DNA of 64,000 nt, taken from assembly GCF_001542625.1 (NCBI RefSeq), contig NZ_CP016279.1:1054001-1118000 (forward strand), given 5' to 3'. Position numbers and translations under genes: made by a program. The stretch comes from Streptomyces griseochromogenes. Lineage in GTDB: Bacteria; Actinomycetota; Actinomycetes; Streptomycetales; Streptomycetaceae. The notes below the pieces were generated by a model. The model did no database searches and was not told the origin of the DNA. It was given only the letters and a program-made list of their open reading frames with translations. Positions 42,407-50,930 of the stretch are shown here, in pieces; positions within the stretch are counted from its first letter, which is position 1, and every line of letters starts with the position of its first letter.

Positions 42407-43668
42407 TGTCCACCGCGACCATCGCCAAGCCGCAGGCGAAGCAGCCCGGCAAGGGCGGCCGCCGTATGTCGCTCCCGGTACTCCTGCTGGTCATCGCAGG
42501 CGTGCTGGTGCTCACCTCGATCGTCCGCATCATCACCGGCGCGGACGGCATCACCTCGGTCGGCCAGATGTCCACCGCGCTCCAGCTCGCGGTGCCGATC
42601 GGCCTCGCCGGCCTCGGCGGCCTGTGGGCCGAGCGCGCGGGCGTCGTCAACATCGGTCTCGAGGGCATGATGATCCTCGGCACCTGGTTCGGCGCCTGGG
42701 CCGGCTACCAGTGGGGCCCGTGGACCGGTGTCGTCTTCGGCATCATCGGCGGCGCGCTCGGCGCCGTCCTGCACGCCATCGCCACCGTCACCTTCAACGT
42801 CAACCACATCGTCTCCGGTGTGGCGCTGAACATCCTGGCCCTCGGCACCACCCGCTACCTGTCGAAGTTCACCTTCGCCAACGCCCCGCAGGGCTCCACC
42901 AAGCAGTCCCCGCCGATCGACTCCCTCGGCGAGTTCAGCATCCCCGGTCTGTCGGACTGGCTGAACACGCTCAACGAGAAGCACTGGTTCCTGGTCTCGG
43001 ACATCGCGGGTCTGCTCGGCGGCCTGGTCACCGACCTGTCCCCGCTGACCGTCATCGCGGTCGCCATGATCCCGGCGACCTGGTGGGTGCTGTGGCGCAC
43101 CTCCTTCGGCCTGCGCCTGCGCTCCTGCGGCGAGAACCCGGTGGCGGCCGAGTCCCTCGGCGTCAACGTGTACAAGTACAAGTACATCGCCGTGATCATC
43201 TCCGGCGGCTTCGCCGGCCTCGGCGGTGCCTTCCTGTCCATCGTCGCCTCGAACGTGTACCTCGACGGCCAGACGGCCGGCCGCGGTTACATCGGTCTCG
43301 CCGCGATGATCTTCGGCAACTGGATGCCGGGCGGCCTCGCCCTCGGCGCCGGCCTGTTCGGCTACACCGACAGCCTCAACCTGCGCGGCGGCACGGTGAA
43401 CGTCCACGCGCTGATCCTGCTGCTCGCGATCCTGCTGGTGTTCGGCGCCGCCTACCAGGCGTGGAAGAAGAAGTACGTCCCCGCCGTCATCACGGTCGTC
43501 ATCGCGGCCCTGATGTTCGTCTGGTACGCCTCGACGAACGAGGTTCCGCGCCAGCTGGTGACCGCGACCCCGTACATCGTCACGCTGCTCGTCCTGTCGC
43601 TGTCCGCGCAGAAGCTGCGCATGCCGAAGGCGGACGGCCTGCCGTACCGGAAGGGACAGGGCAAGTGA
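42406..43668 (+). CDS. Nucleoside ABC transporter permease 2
   Basis: 420 residues from ATG 42406 (TGATG overlap with permease 1). It is the BPD_transp_2 partner of the first permease, with AVPIGLAGLGGLWAERAGVVNIGLEGMMILGTWFGAWAGY, VNHIVSGVALNILALGTTRYL, LRSCGENPVAAESLGVNVYKYKYIAVIISGGFAGLGGAFLSI and GRGYIGLAAMIFGNWMPGGLALGAGLFGYTDSL. A longer C-terminal section with two extra helices follows. It forms the membrane channel with permease 1. Its stop overlaps the cdd start (GTGA). Confidence 0.95.
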   Translation: MSTATIAKPQAKQPGKGGRRMSLPVLLLVIAGVLVLTSIVRIITGADGITSVGQMSTALQLAVPIGLAGLGGLWAERAGVVNIGLEGMMILGTWFGAWAGYQWGPWTGVVFGIIGGALGAVLHAIATVTFNVNHIVSGVALNILALGTTRYLSKFTFANAPQGSTKQSPPIDSLGEFSIPGLSDWLNTLNEKHWFLVSDIAGLLGGLVTDLSPLTVIAVAMIPATWWVLWRTSFGLRLRSCGENPVAAESLGVNVYKYKYIAVIISGGFAGLGGAFLSIVASNVYLDGQTAGRGYIGLAAMIFGNWMPGGLALGAGLFGYTDSLNLRGGTVNVHALILLLAILLVFGAAYQAWKKKYVPAVITVVIAALMFVWYASTNEVPRQLVTATPYIVTLLVLSLSAQKLRMPKADGLPYRKGQGK

Positions 43669-44069
43669 CCAGCCCTGCCGCCGACTTCGACTGGGAGGCC
43701 CTGCGGGCCGAGGCGCGCGAGGCCATGTCCCATGCCTACGCCCCCTACTCGGGCTTCCCGGTCGGCGTGGCGGCACTGGTCGACGACGGGCGCACGGTCA
43801 CCGGCTGCAACGTCGAGAACGCCTCCTACGGCCTCGGCCTGTGCGCCGAGTGCGGTCTGGTCTCGCAGCTGCAGCGCACGGGCGGCGGCCGCCTGACGCA
43901 CTTCACCTGCGTCGACGGCACGGGCGGCCTGCTCGTCCCGTGCGGCCGCTGCCGCCAGCTGCTCTACGAGTTCGGCGGTCCCGACCTGCTCCTCGACACC
44001 CCCGCGGGCGTCCTCCCGCTCGCCGAGATGCTGCCCCAGGCCTTCGGCCCGGACCATCTCACCAAGTAA
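43665..44069 (+). CDS. cdd: Cytidine deaminase
   Basis: 134 residues from GTG 43665, the 4-base overlap with permease 2 showing translational coupling. It is the homotetrameric CDA type with the zinc ligands in GLCAECGLVS (C60, catalytic E62) and VPCGRCRQLLYEFG (C93, C96). Substrate-site residues are in AYAPYSGFPVGVAALVDDGRTVTGCNVENASYG. It converts cytidine and deoxycytidine to uridine and deoxyuridine. A strong hairpin follows immediately, so expression of the downstream deoA may be uncoupled or attenuated. Confidence 0.96.
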   Translation: MTSPAADFDWEALRAEAREAMSHAYAPYSGFPVGVAALVDDGRTVTGCNVENASYGLGLCAECGLVSQLQRTGGGRLTHFTCVDGTGGLLVPCGRCRQLLYEFGGPDLLLDTPAGVLPLAEMLPQAFGPDHLTK

Positions 44070-44074
44070 CTCCC

Positions 44075-44109
44075 GTGCGGCCCCCCTGACCTGCTCAGGG
44101 GGGCCGCAC
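44075..44109. terminator. Perfect 15-bp hairpin between cdd and deoA
   Basis: Arms 44075-44089 and 44095-44109, 5-base loop, starting 6 bases after the cdd stop and ending 32 bases before the deoA ATG. Either a full terminator with a separate deoA promoter squeezed into 32 bases, or, more likely, a partial terminator that lowers deoA relative to the transporter. Confidence 0.85.
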
Positions 44110-44141
44110 ACTTCGCACCTCCCGGAAGGAAGCCATCAGCC

Positions 44142-45425
44142 ATGGCCATGGACGCCATCTCCGTCATCCGCACCAAGCGGGACCGCGGTGAGCTGACCGA
44201 CGAGCAGATCGACTGGGTCATCGACGCGTACACCCGCGGCGAGGTCGCCGACTACCAGATGGCGGCACTCAACATGGCGATCCTGCTCAACGGCATGAAC
44301 CGCCGTGAGATCGCCCGCTGGACCGCGGCCATGATCGCCTCCGGCGAGCGCATGGACTTCTCCTCGCTGTCCCGCCCGACCGCGGACAAGCACTCCACGG
44401 GCGGCGTCGGCGACAAGATCACGCTCCCGCTCGCGCCCCTCGTCGCGGCCTGCGGCGCGGCCGTCCCCCAGCTCTCGGGCCGGGGCCTCGGCCACACCGG
44501 CGGCACCCTGGACAAGCTGGAGTCGATCCCCGGCTGGCGTGCCCTGCTCTCCAACGAGGAGATGCTGCACGTCCTGGACACCACGGGCGCGGTGATCTGC
44601 GCGGCGGGCGACGGCCTGGCCCCCGCCGACAAGAAGCTGTACGCCCTGCGCGACGTCACCGGCACGGTCGAGGCGATCCCCCTGATCGCCTCCTCGATCA
44701 TGTCGAAGAAGATCGCGGAAGGCACCGGCTCCCTGGTCCTGGACGTGAAGGTCGGCTCCGGTGCCTTCATGAAGACGATCGAGGACGCGCGCGAGCTGGC
44801 GTCCACGATGGTCGGTCTCGGCACCGACCACGGAGTGAAGACGGTCGCGCTCCTGACCGACATGTCCACCCCTCTCGGCCTCACCGCGGGCAACGCCCTG
44901 GAGGTCCGCGAGTCGGTCGAGGTCCTGGCGGGCGGCGGCCCGGCGGACGTGGTCGAGCTGACGATCGCGCTCGCCCGCGAGATGCTCGACGCGGCCGGTG
45001 TGAAGGACGCGGACCCGGCGAAGGCCCTGGCCGACGGCTCGGCGATGGACGTCTGGCGCCGCATGATCGCGGCCCAGGGCGGCGACCCGGACGCGGAGCT
45101 GCCCACGTCGAAGGAGCAGCACGTCATCAAGGCGCCCTCCTCCGGTGTCCTCACCCGCCTGGACGCCTACGACATCGGTGTCGGCGCCTGGCGCCTCGGC
45201 GCGGGCCGCGCCCGCAAGGAGGACCCGGTGCAGGCAGGGGCGGGCATCGAGATGCACGCCAAGCCGGGCGACACGGTGACCGAGGGCCAGCCGCTGCTGA
45301 CCCTGCACACGGACACCCCGGAGCGCTTCGAGTACGCGCTCCAGGCGGTGGAGGGTTCGTACGACATCGCGGCGGCGGGGACGGACTTCACGGCGTCGCC
45401 GGTGGTGCTGGAACGTATTGCCTGA
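44142..45425 (+). CDS. deoA: Thymidine (pyrimidine-nucleoside) phosphorylase
   Basis: 427 residues, start ATG 44142 (or 44148) after GGAAGGAAG. Family sequences: MDAISVIRTKRDRGELTDEQIDW, DKHSTGGVGDKITLPLAPLVAACG (phosphate loop), SGRGLGHTGGTLDKLESIPG (nucleobase site), KKIAEGTGSLVLDVKVGSGAFMKT, and the C-terminal domain with GAGRARKEDPVQAGAGI. It splits thymidine and deoxyuridine (and possibly uridine) to base plus (deoxy)ribose-1-phosphate. It acts on products of cytidine deaminase and feeds the DeoC step after phosphate migration. Confidence 0.96.
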   Translation: MAMDAISVIRTKRDRGELTDEQIDWVIDAYTRGEVADYQMAALNMAILLNGMNRREIARWTAAMIASGERMDFSSLSRPTADKHSTGGVGDKITLPLAPLVAACGAAVPQLSGRGLGHTGGTLDKLESIPGWRALLSNEEMLHVLDTTGAVICAAGDGLAPADKKLYALRDVTGTVEAIPLIASSIMSKKIAEGTGSLVLDVKVGSGAFMKTIEDARELASTMVGLGTDHGVKTVALLTDMSTPLGLTAGNALEVRESVEVLAGGGPADVVELTIALAREMLDAAGVKDADPAKALADGSAMDVWRRMIAAQGGDPDAELPTSKEQHVIKAPSSGVLTRLDAYDIGVGAWRLGAGRARKEDPVQAGAGIEMHAKPGDTVTEGQPLLTLHTDTPERFEYALQAVEGSYDIAAAGTDFTASPVVLERIA

Positions 45426-45447
45426 CCTGCGGTTTCCCCTTTCGGGT

Positions 45448-45481
45448 GAACGGGATCGGTAGACCACTGCCGGTCCCGTTC
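45448..45481. terminator. Hairpin terminator after deoA
   Basis: GAACGGGATCGG (45448-45459) and CCGGTCCCGTTC (45470-45481), 12 pairs with one G-T wobble and a 10-base loop, 22 bases past the deoA stop. Confidence 0.78.
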
Positions 45482-45520
45482 GGCATGCTGGGATCGGTGA
45501 CGCACCGATTGGAGACCGCC

Positions 45521-46105
45521 ATGAGCGCACTCACCGTGAGCCAGGACCCCGACCAGAACTGGGACGACCTCGTCCGGTACTGGGAGGAGATGGAATGGCC
45601 CGAGGGCAGCAAGGTGGAGATCATCGAGGGGATCATCACCGTGTCACCTTCTCCCGCGTTCCGCCACAACGTCATCGCGGAACGCATCCAGCGTCGCCTC
45701 TACTCCGTGACCCCCGATGACTGGGGGATCTTCCAGACGCTGTCGATCGCCGTACCGTCACGCCTGGGCATGCTCATCCCGGACCTGCTGGTGACGCCGG
45801 TTCAGGAGCGCCCGGAGACGGACTCCTACATCCCCGCAGCCCTCGCCGAACTCGTCGTCGAGGTGACGTCCAAGTCCAACGCCCGTCACGACCGGGTCAG
45901 CAAGCCCGCCGCCTACGCCACCGCGGGTATTCCGCTCTACCTCCTCGTCGACCCCTGGGCGCCCGGCGGCCCCACCGCGACGCTCTACGGGGAGCCGAAG
46001 GGCGAGGGCTACCGGACCCTGAGCGCCGTGAAGTTCGGCGATCCCATCAAGCTGCCGGAGCCGTTCGACGTCACGATCGACACCGGCGAGTTCCCTGTCG
46101 ACTGA
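45521..46105 (+). CDS. Uma2-family (DUF820) PD-(D/E)XK nuclease-like protein
   Basis: 194 residues from ATG 45521 with GGAG upstream. The fold-typical sequence is VEIIEGIITVSPSPAFRHNVIAERIQRRL, then LIPDLLVTPVQE (catalytic-type Asp) and LAELVVEVTSKSNARHDRVSKPAAYATAGIPLYLLVDP, with E-x-S-K as the restriction-like active site. These genes are very common in Streptomyces and their role is unresolved. It does not look linked to the nucleoside operon, since a terminator separates them. It converges on the AEC carrier with a 3-base gap. Confidence 0.9.
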   Translation: MSALTVSQDPDQNWDDLVRYWEEMEWPEGSKVEIIEGIITVSPSPAFRHNVIAERIQRRLYSVTPDDWGIFQTLSIAVPSRLGMLIPDLLVTPVQERPETDSYIPAALAELVVEVTSKSNARHDRVSKPAAYATAGIPLYLLVDPWAPGGPTATLYGEPKGEGYRTLSAVKFGDPIKLPEPFDVTIDTGEFPVD

Positions 46106-46108
46106 CCC

Positions 46109-47029
46109 TCACCCCAGCACCGCCGCCACCCCCACCAGCACCGGCACCGACACCACTGTCGACAACAGGACCGACTCGCGGGCCAGGGACTCGGCCACCC
46201 GGTAGCGGCTCGCGTAGGTGAACAGGTTCTGGGCGGCCGGGAGCGCCGAGGTGACCACCACGTCCAGCAAGGGTGCGCCGTGCAGGCCGAAGACGGCCCT
46301 CGCCAGCACCCACGCCACCAGCGGCTGTCCCACCGACTTCAGCCCCATCGAAAGCAGGACCGGCGCGCGGTTGCGCCCCCGGCTCAGGAGCGCGCTGCCG
46401 TGCAGCGACATGCCGAAGGCCAGCAGGGCCGCCGGGACGGACATGTTGCCGATCAGGGTGAGGGGGTCCATGACGGGGTCGGGGACCTTCCAGCCCGCCG
46501 CTGACACAACGACACCCGACAGCGAGCCGACCGCTATCGGGTTCCGCAAGGGCGTCAGCAGCCGTCGCCCCACCGTGCCCTTCTCGCCCATGCCGGAGAG
46601 GTCCAGGACCGTGAGGGCGACCGGGGTGACCAGCACGACCTGGAACAGCAGCACCGGCGCCACCAGGGACGCGTCGCCCAGAACGTACGCGGCGATCGGG
46701 ATGCCGAGGTTGCCCGAGTTGACGTACCCGGAGCACAGGGCGCCGATCGTGGTGCGGCCCACGCCCCAGCGGCGCACCACACCGACCGCGACGAAGACAC
46801 CGAAGACCGCCGCCGTGCTCAGGGCCGTCACCAGCAGGCGGCTGGAGAAGAGCACCGCGAGGTCGGCCCTGGCGAGGGTCGTGAAGAGGAGGGCCGGCCC
46901 TGCGACGCCGAACGCCAGCCGCGTCAGCACCTCACCGCCCCGCTCGCCGAGCGAGCCGCGCCGCCCCAGCACATAGCCCACCCCGATGACGACCGCGATC
47001 ACCGCGAACCCGCTCAGCACCCCCTGCAC
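46109..47029 (-). CDS. AEC-family (auxin efflux carrier-like) transporter
   Basis: 306 residues from GTG 47029. About ten hydrophobic segments in two inverted halves: VLSGFAVIAVVIGVGYVLGRRG, the half with LCSGYVNSGNLGIPIAAYVLGD (the NxGNLG signature of the family), and the C-terminal half with NMSVPAALLAFGMSLHG and SALPAAQNLFTYASRY. It exports an organic anion, malonate/malate-like in known members. Substrate unknown. It is divergent from the STAS gene (38 bases apart). Confidence 0.92.
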   Translation of the reverse strand: MQGVLSGFAVIAVVIGVGYVLGRRGSLGERGGEVLTRLAFGVAGPALLFTTLARADLAVLFSSRLLVTALSTAAVFGVFVAVGVVRRWGVGRTTIGALCSGYVNSGNLGIPIAAYVLGDASLVAPVLLFQVVLVTPVALTVLDLSGMGEKGTVGRRLLTPLRNPIAVGSLSGVVVSAAGWKVPDPVMDPLTLIGNMSVPAALLAFGMSLHGSALLSRGRNRAPVLLSMGLKSVGQPLVAWVLARAVFGLHGAPLLDVVVTSALPAAQNLFTYASRYRVAESLARESVLLSTVVSVPVLVGVAAVLG

Positions 47030-47067
47030 AAGGCCAACCCTCCGCGCGCGATGGGGAGCTGGTCAAT

Positions 47068-47484
47068 GTGATCTCCGTCCGGCAGCGGGCCGCCGCGATG
47101 AGTTACGGCCGGCCCGCCGGTCTACCGCACGTGGACGCCAAGACACCCGCAGTGCTCGTGTTGCTCGGCCCCGTCACCCGGGACACGGTGCCGGGGCTCT
47201 GTGCCGATGTGCGGGCGCTGCTGGAGGGCGAGGAGGCCGGGGTGGTCGTGTGTGACGTGGGCGGGCTCGGGCCTCCGGGGCTCGGGACCGTCGACCTGCT
47301 GGCGCGGCTGCAGCTGGCCGCCCGCCGGGCCGGCGGGCGGATACGGCTGCGCGACCCCGACCCCGCGCTACACGCCCTCCTCGACCTGGTCGGGCTCCGC
47401 TTCGAGGTGGAGGGGCAGGCCGAAGAGGGGGAACCAGCGCTGAGTGTCGAGGAAGAAGTGGAACCCGGTCAGCCGGCCGTCTGA
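47068..47484 (+). CDS. STAS-domain protein (anti-sigma factor antagonist-like), 3' end antisense to a sigma factor gene
   Basis: 138 residues from GTG 47068, preceded by GGGGAG (ATG 47098 possible). The single STAS domain is AVLVLLGPVTRDTVPGLCADVRALLEGEEAGVVVCDVGGLGPPGLGTVDLLARLQLAARRAGGRIRLRDPDPALHALLDLVGL. The Ser normally phosphorylated at the start of the central helix is replaced here (GPPGLGTVD), so regulation by phosphorylation is doubtful. The C-terminal tail after ~residue 100 is acidic and lies opposite the end of the convergent sigma factor gene (117-base overlap). Confidence 0.85.
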   Translation: MISVRQRAAAMSYGRPAGLPHVDAKTPAVLVLLGPVTRDTVPGLCADVRALLEGEEAGVVVCDVGGLGPPGLGTVDLLARLQLAARRAGGRIRLRDPDPALHALLDLVGLRFEVEGQAEEGEPALSVEEEVEPGQPAV

Positions 47485-48381
47485 GATCTCCAGGACCTGG
47501 ATCGACCACGGGGTGAAGCCGCCCGCCTCCGGGTCCGGCTTGTACTGGGCGAAGCCCGGCAGTCCGTTGACCTGCACGGGCAGCAGGCGTGACCCGGCGC
47601 AGGCGGCGCCCAGGGTGGTCATGAAGCCCGTGATGTCGTCGTGGCCGGTCAGCCACAGGTCGAACGGCGGCATCGTCATGACGGCGTCCTCGTGCAGCAG
47701 GGCCGTCAGCGCCGTCATGTCGTAGCCCTCGAAGGCCTTCACATAGCGCTCCAGGAGCTTGAGCTGCTCCTCGTCGAGCGGGTCGGAGACCTCCGCGTCG
47801 GCGCCGGACCGCTCCCGCTCGGCCAGCGTGGCCCGCGCCCGCTGCAGCGCGCTGTTGACCGAGGCGACCGTGGTGTCCAGCAGCTCGGCGACCTCGCTCG
47901 CCTTCCACGCCAGCACCTCGCGCAGGATCAGCACCGCCCGCTGCTTGGGCGGCAGCTGCTGGAGGGCCGCCATGAACGCCAGCCGGACCGACTCCTTGGC
48001 GACGGCCGCCTCCGCCGGGTCGTCGACCGTCGGCAGCACCCGCGTGTCCGGCACCGGCTCCAGCCAGGTGTTGTCCGGGCGGGGGGAGAGCGCCGCCTGT
48101 GCGAGAGGCGTCGACTCGGTCAGGTCCATGGGGCGGGCGCGCTTGTTGCCCGCCGTCAGCATGTCCAGGCATACGTTCGTCGCGATCCGGTACAGCCACG
48201 AGCGCAGGCTGGAGCGGCCCTCGAACTTGTCGTAGCTCCGCCAGGCCCGCACCAGGGTGTCCTGCACCGCGTCCTCGGCCTCGAAGGACGAGCCGAGCAT
48301 GCGGTAGCAGTACCCGGTCAGCTCGGTCCGGTGCTTTTCCAATGCGATGTCGAGATCCGCCGTCGCCGTGCTGTCGCCCAT
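47368..48381 (-). CDS. ECF sigma factor with SnoaL-like C-terminal domain (SigG/ECF56-like)
   Basis: 337 residues. Region 2: LEKHRTELTGYCYRMLGSSFEAEDAVQDTLVRAWRSYDKFEGRSSLRSWLYRIATNVCLDMLT. Region 4: LPPKQRAVLILREVLAWKASEVAELLDTTVASVNSALQRARATL. From ~residue 210 an NTF2/SnoaL-like domain follows (LLERYVKAFEGYDMTALTALLHEDAVMTMPPFDLWLTGHDDITGFM ... LEISDGRLTGFHFFLD). Such sigma factors use the fused domain instead of a separate anti-sigma factor. No anti-sigma gene is adjacent. The 3' end overlaps the convergent STAS gene. Confidence 0.94.
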   Translation of the reverse strand: MGDSTATADLDIALEKHRTELTGYCYRMLGSSFEAEDAVQDTLVRAWRSYDKFEGRSSLRSWLYRIATNVCLDMLTAGNKRARPMDLTESTPLAQAALSPRPDNTWLEPVPDTRVLPTVDDPAEAAVAKESVRLAFMAALQQLPPKQRAVLILREVLAWKASEVAELLDTTVASVNSALQRARATLAERERSGADAEVSDPLDEEQLKLLERYVKAFEGYDMTALTALLHEDAVMTMPPFDLWLTGHDDITGFMTTLGAACAGSRLLPVQVNGLPGFAQYKPDPEAGGFTPWSIQVLEISDGRLTGFHFFLDTQRWFPLFGLPLHLEAEPDQVEEGV

Positions 48382-48525
48382 CGTCCACCCACCCCTGTGG
48401 CCGTTCTGTTCACGCGCCTTCGCGCCCCAGCACCTCGGAAGCTACCGCAGCCCACTGACAATGGCTCCCGGAGCACGAAGACGCCCAGCTCAGACCGGTT
48501 GCGGCCGCGGCCGGGAGCCGAGGGG

Positions 48526-49809
48526 TCAGTGCGCCGTCGCCGGTGCCTGCCGGGCGGCCACCCGGGCCGCTCGCGAGCCGAACACCGTGATCGTGACGAC
48601 GCCGAGGACCGCGAAGATCCCCACGGTGACCGTGCCGGCCCAGCCGCCCGAGCGGAAGGCCATCGCGCCGACCGTGCTGCCGGCGCTGGAGCCGATGTAG
48701 TACGCGGACTGGTAGAGGGCCGAGGCCTGGGCGCGGCCGTGGGTGGCCGTCCTGCTGACCGCCGAGGAGGCGACCGCGTGCCCCGCGAAGAAGCCCGCCG
48801 TGATCAGGACCAGGCCCAGCAGGACCAGCGGGAGGGAGCCGGCCAGGGAGAGCAGCAGGCCCGCCGCGGTCGTGCCGCCCGCCAGGTACAGCGCGCCCCG
48901 GCGGCCGAGACGGCCCACCAGGCGCCCCGCCGTCGACGCGGACACCGTACCGACCAGGTACACCAGGAAGATCGAGCCCACGATGCCCTGCGGGAGCGAG
49001 AACGGCGCCTCAGTCAGGCGGTAGCCGATCACCGTGTACACGCCGCCGAACACCGTCATGAACAGCGCGCCGATCGCGTACAGGCGGCGCAGCAGCGGGT
49101 CGGAGAGGTGGCCGCGGACCGTGTCGAGGAGGACGCGCGGGCGCAGCGAGCCGGGCTTGAAGTGCCGCGGCGCCGGCAGCAGCAGACGGAACGCCACCGC
49201 GCAGGCCACCGCGATCACGCCGATCACCCCGACGGCGACCCGCCAGCCCCACTCCTGCGCGACCCAGCCGGTGATCACCCGGCCGCTCATCCCGCCCACG
49301 CTGTTGCCCGCCACGAACAGCCCGATCGCCGTCACCAGCGCCTTCGGCCGGACCTCCTCGGCCAGATACGCCGTCGCCGACGCCGGAAGACCGGCCAGCG
49401 CCGCGCCCTGCACCGCGCGCAGCACCACCAGCGCCCCGATCGACGGCGCGAACGGCACCAGCAGGCCGACGCCCACCGCGACCGCCAGCGAGGCCGTCAT
49501 CACCGTACGGCGGCCGAAGCGCTCCGAGAGGGCGCTCATCGGCAGCACGAACAGCGCCAGACCACCGGTCGCGGCCGCCACCGTCCAGCTCGCCTCGCTC
49601 GCGGCGACCCCGAACTCCCCGGAGATCAGCGGCAGCAGGGCCTGGGTGGAGTAGAGGAGGGCGAAGGTCGCGACTCCGGCGAGGAAGAGGGCGAAGCTCA
49701 TCCGGCGGTAGCCGGGGCCGCCCGGCGCCAGGCGGGAGTCGGCTTCGGAGGAACGGACGGACGAGACGGCGTCCACGCTGGTGGACGCCCCGGTACTGGC
49801 GGGAGACAT
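48526..49809 (-). CDS. MFS transporter
   Basis: 427 residues with twelve hydrophobic segments. Family markers: FALFLAGVATFALLYSTQALLPLISGEFGV in the first segment, the loop 2-3 motif LPMSALSERFGRRTVMTASL, and ALAGLPASATAYLAEEVRPKAL. The C-terminal half contains GRLVGRLGRRGALYLAGG. Probably a drug- or metabolite-efflux member of the DHA1/YnfM type. It is transcribed divergently from the LysR regulator 63 bases away, the standard layout for LysR control of a transporter. Confidence 0.94.
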   Translation of the reverse strand: MSPASTGASTSVDAVSSVRSSEADSRLAPGGPGYRRMSFALFLAGVATFALLYSTQALLPLISGEFGVAASEASWTVAAATGGLALFVLPMSALSERFGRRTVMTASLAVAVGVGLLVPFAPSIGALVVLRAVQGAALAGLPASATAYLAEEVRPKALVTAIGLFVAGNSVGGMSGRVITGWVAQEWGWRVAVGVIGVIAVACAVAFRLLLPAPRHFKPGSLRPRVLLDTVRGHLSDPLLRRLYAIGALFMTVFGGVYTVIGYRLTEAPFSLPQGIVGSIFLVYLVGTVSASTAGRLVGRLGRRGALYLAGGTTAAGLLLSLAGSLPLVLLGLVLITAGFFAGHAVASSAVSRTATHGRAQASALYQSAYYIGSSAGSTVGAMAFRSGGWAGTVTVGIFAVLGVVTITVFGSRAARVAARQAPATAH

Positions 49810-49841
49810 GCCTCGAAGCTACGTACGGCCTCGCTCATCCG

Positions 49842-49854
49842 TCCAATGCATGGA
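49842..49854. promoter_or_regulatory. Putative LysR box in the MFS/LysR divergent gap
   Basis: TCCAATGCATGGA: a T-N11-A element with TCCA/TGGA arms, centred between the divergent genes. CATAAT (49860-49865) follows and stands 7 bases before the LysR ATG, so the LysR transcript may be nearly leaderless. Confidence 0.55.
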
Positions 49855-49872
49855 TTCGCCATAATCGTTCCC

Positions 49873-50835
49873 ATGGTGCATCAGCAAAGCTCACAGGCTC
49901 GCCTGTCACCGTCCAGTGACACAGAAGACATGTCTGAGATGTCGAGGCTGCTCGCCCCGCGCCTCGCCTACTTCGCCGGTGTCGCCCGCACCGAGCACGT
50001 CACCCGGGCCGCCCACGAGATGAACGTCCCCCAGTCGACCCTCTCGCGCGCCATGGCCCGCCTGGAACAGGATCTGGGCGTCGACCTGTTCGCCCGTCAC
50101 GGCCGCACCGTCTCCCTCACCACCGCGGGCCGCACCTTCCTCGCCTCCGTCGAACGCGCCCTGGCGGAGGTCGAGCGGGCCGCCGAGGAGGTGCGCGCCG
50201 ACGCCGACCCGGCCACCGGCAAGGTGGCCTTCGGCTTCCTGCACACCATGGGCGCCGAGACCGTACCGGGCCTTCTGCACGCCTTCCGCGCGGACCACCC
50301 GCGCATCCGCTTCAGCCTCGTCCAGAACTACGGCGAGGCGATGCTGGAGCGGCTGCGCGCGGGCGAGCTGGACCTCTGCCTGACCTCCCCGGTCCCCGAC
50401 GCCCCCGACCTCGTCGCCCGCCGTCTCGACGAGCAGAAGCTGCGTCTGGTCGTCCCGGCCGACCACCGCCTGGCCGCCCGCCGCCGCATCCGCCTGGCCG
50501 AGGCGTCGGACGAAACCTTCGTCACCCTGGAGCCGGGCTATGGCCTGCGCCGCATCACCGACGATCTCTGCGGGCAGGCGGGCTTCCGCCCGAGGGTGGC
50601 CTTCGAGGGCGAGGAGGCGGAAACCCTGCGGGGCCTGGTGGCAGCGGGCCTGGGCGTCGCCCTCCTGCCCCCACCGACGGTCCCGCGTCCGGGCGTGGTG
50701 GAACTGACGGTGACAGCCCCCAAGGCGGCCCGCGAAATCGGCGTCGCCTGGCTGGCCGACCGCCCGGACACCCCACCAGTGGCCGCCTTCAAGAGGTTCT
50801 TGCTCTCCAGAAGAGGGAGCCTCCTGCCCGCTTGA
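49873..50835 (+). CDS. LysR-family transcriptional regulator
   Basis: 320 residues from ATG 49873. The N-terminal winged helix-turn-helix is LLAPRLAYFAGVARTEHVTRAAHEMNVPQSTLSRAMARLEQDLGVDLFARHGRTVSLTTAGRTFL, followed by the coiled linker (ALAEVERAAEEVRAD) and the two-lobed effector domain (VAFGFLHTMGAETVPGLLHAFRADHPRIRF ... LVVPADHRLAARRRIRL). It probably controls the divergent MFS gene and itself. The stop codon runs into a dispersed repeat at 50834. Confidence 0.95.
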   Translation: MVHQQSSQARLSPSSDTEDMSEMSRLLAPRLAYFAGVARTEHVTRAAHEMNVPQSTLSRAMARLEQDLGVDLFARHGRTVSLTTAGRTFLASVERALAEVERAAEEVRADADPATGKVAFGFLHTMGAETVPGLLHAFRADHPRIRFSLVQNYGEAMLERLRAGELDLCLTSPVPDAPDLVARRLDEQKLRLVVPADHRLAARRRIRLAEASDETFVTLEPGYGLRRITDDLCGQAGFRPRVAFEGEEAETLRGLVAAGLGVALLPPPTVPRPGVVELTVTAPKAAREIGVAWLADRPDTPPVAAFKRFLLSRRGSLLPA

Positions 50836-50881
50836 GGGGCGCGGGGCTGTGTTCGACATGCGGCTCCGCCGCGTGGGCGCG
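50834..50881 (+). repeat. Dispersed Streptomyces intergenic repeat, copy A
   Basis: It begins GAGGGGCGCGGGGCTG and includes GCGGCTCCGCCGCG. It aligns with copy B (10582-10627, opposite strand), including the hairpin core. It begins at the LysR stop codon and may act as a bidirectional terminator between convergent genes. Confidence 0.72.
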
Positions 50882-50930
50882 AGGAACCACGACACACCCG
50901 CGGGCCGAACACGACCCAAGCCCCCGAGCC

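Noticed and set aside
47641..50835. A 1064-codon plus-strand frame ending in the LysR gene
   Set aside because: The part before 49873 is antisense to the sigma factor and MFS genes; the LysR domain begins near its own ATG.
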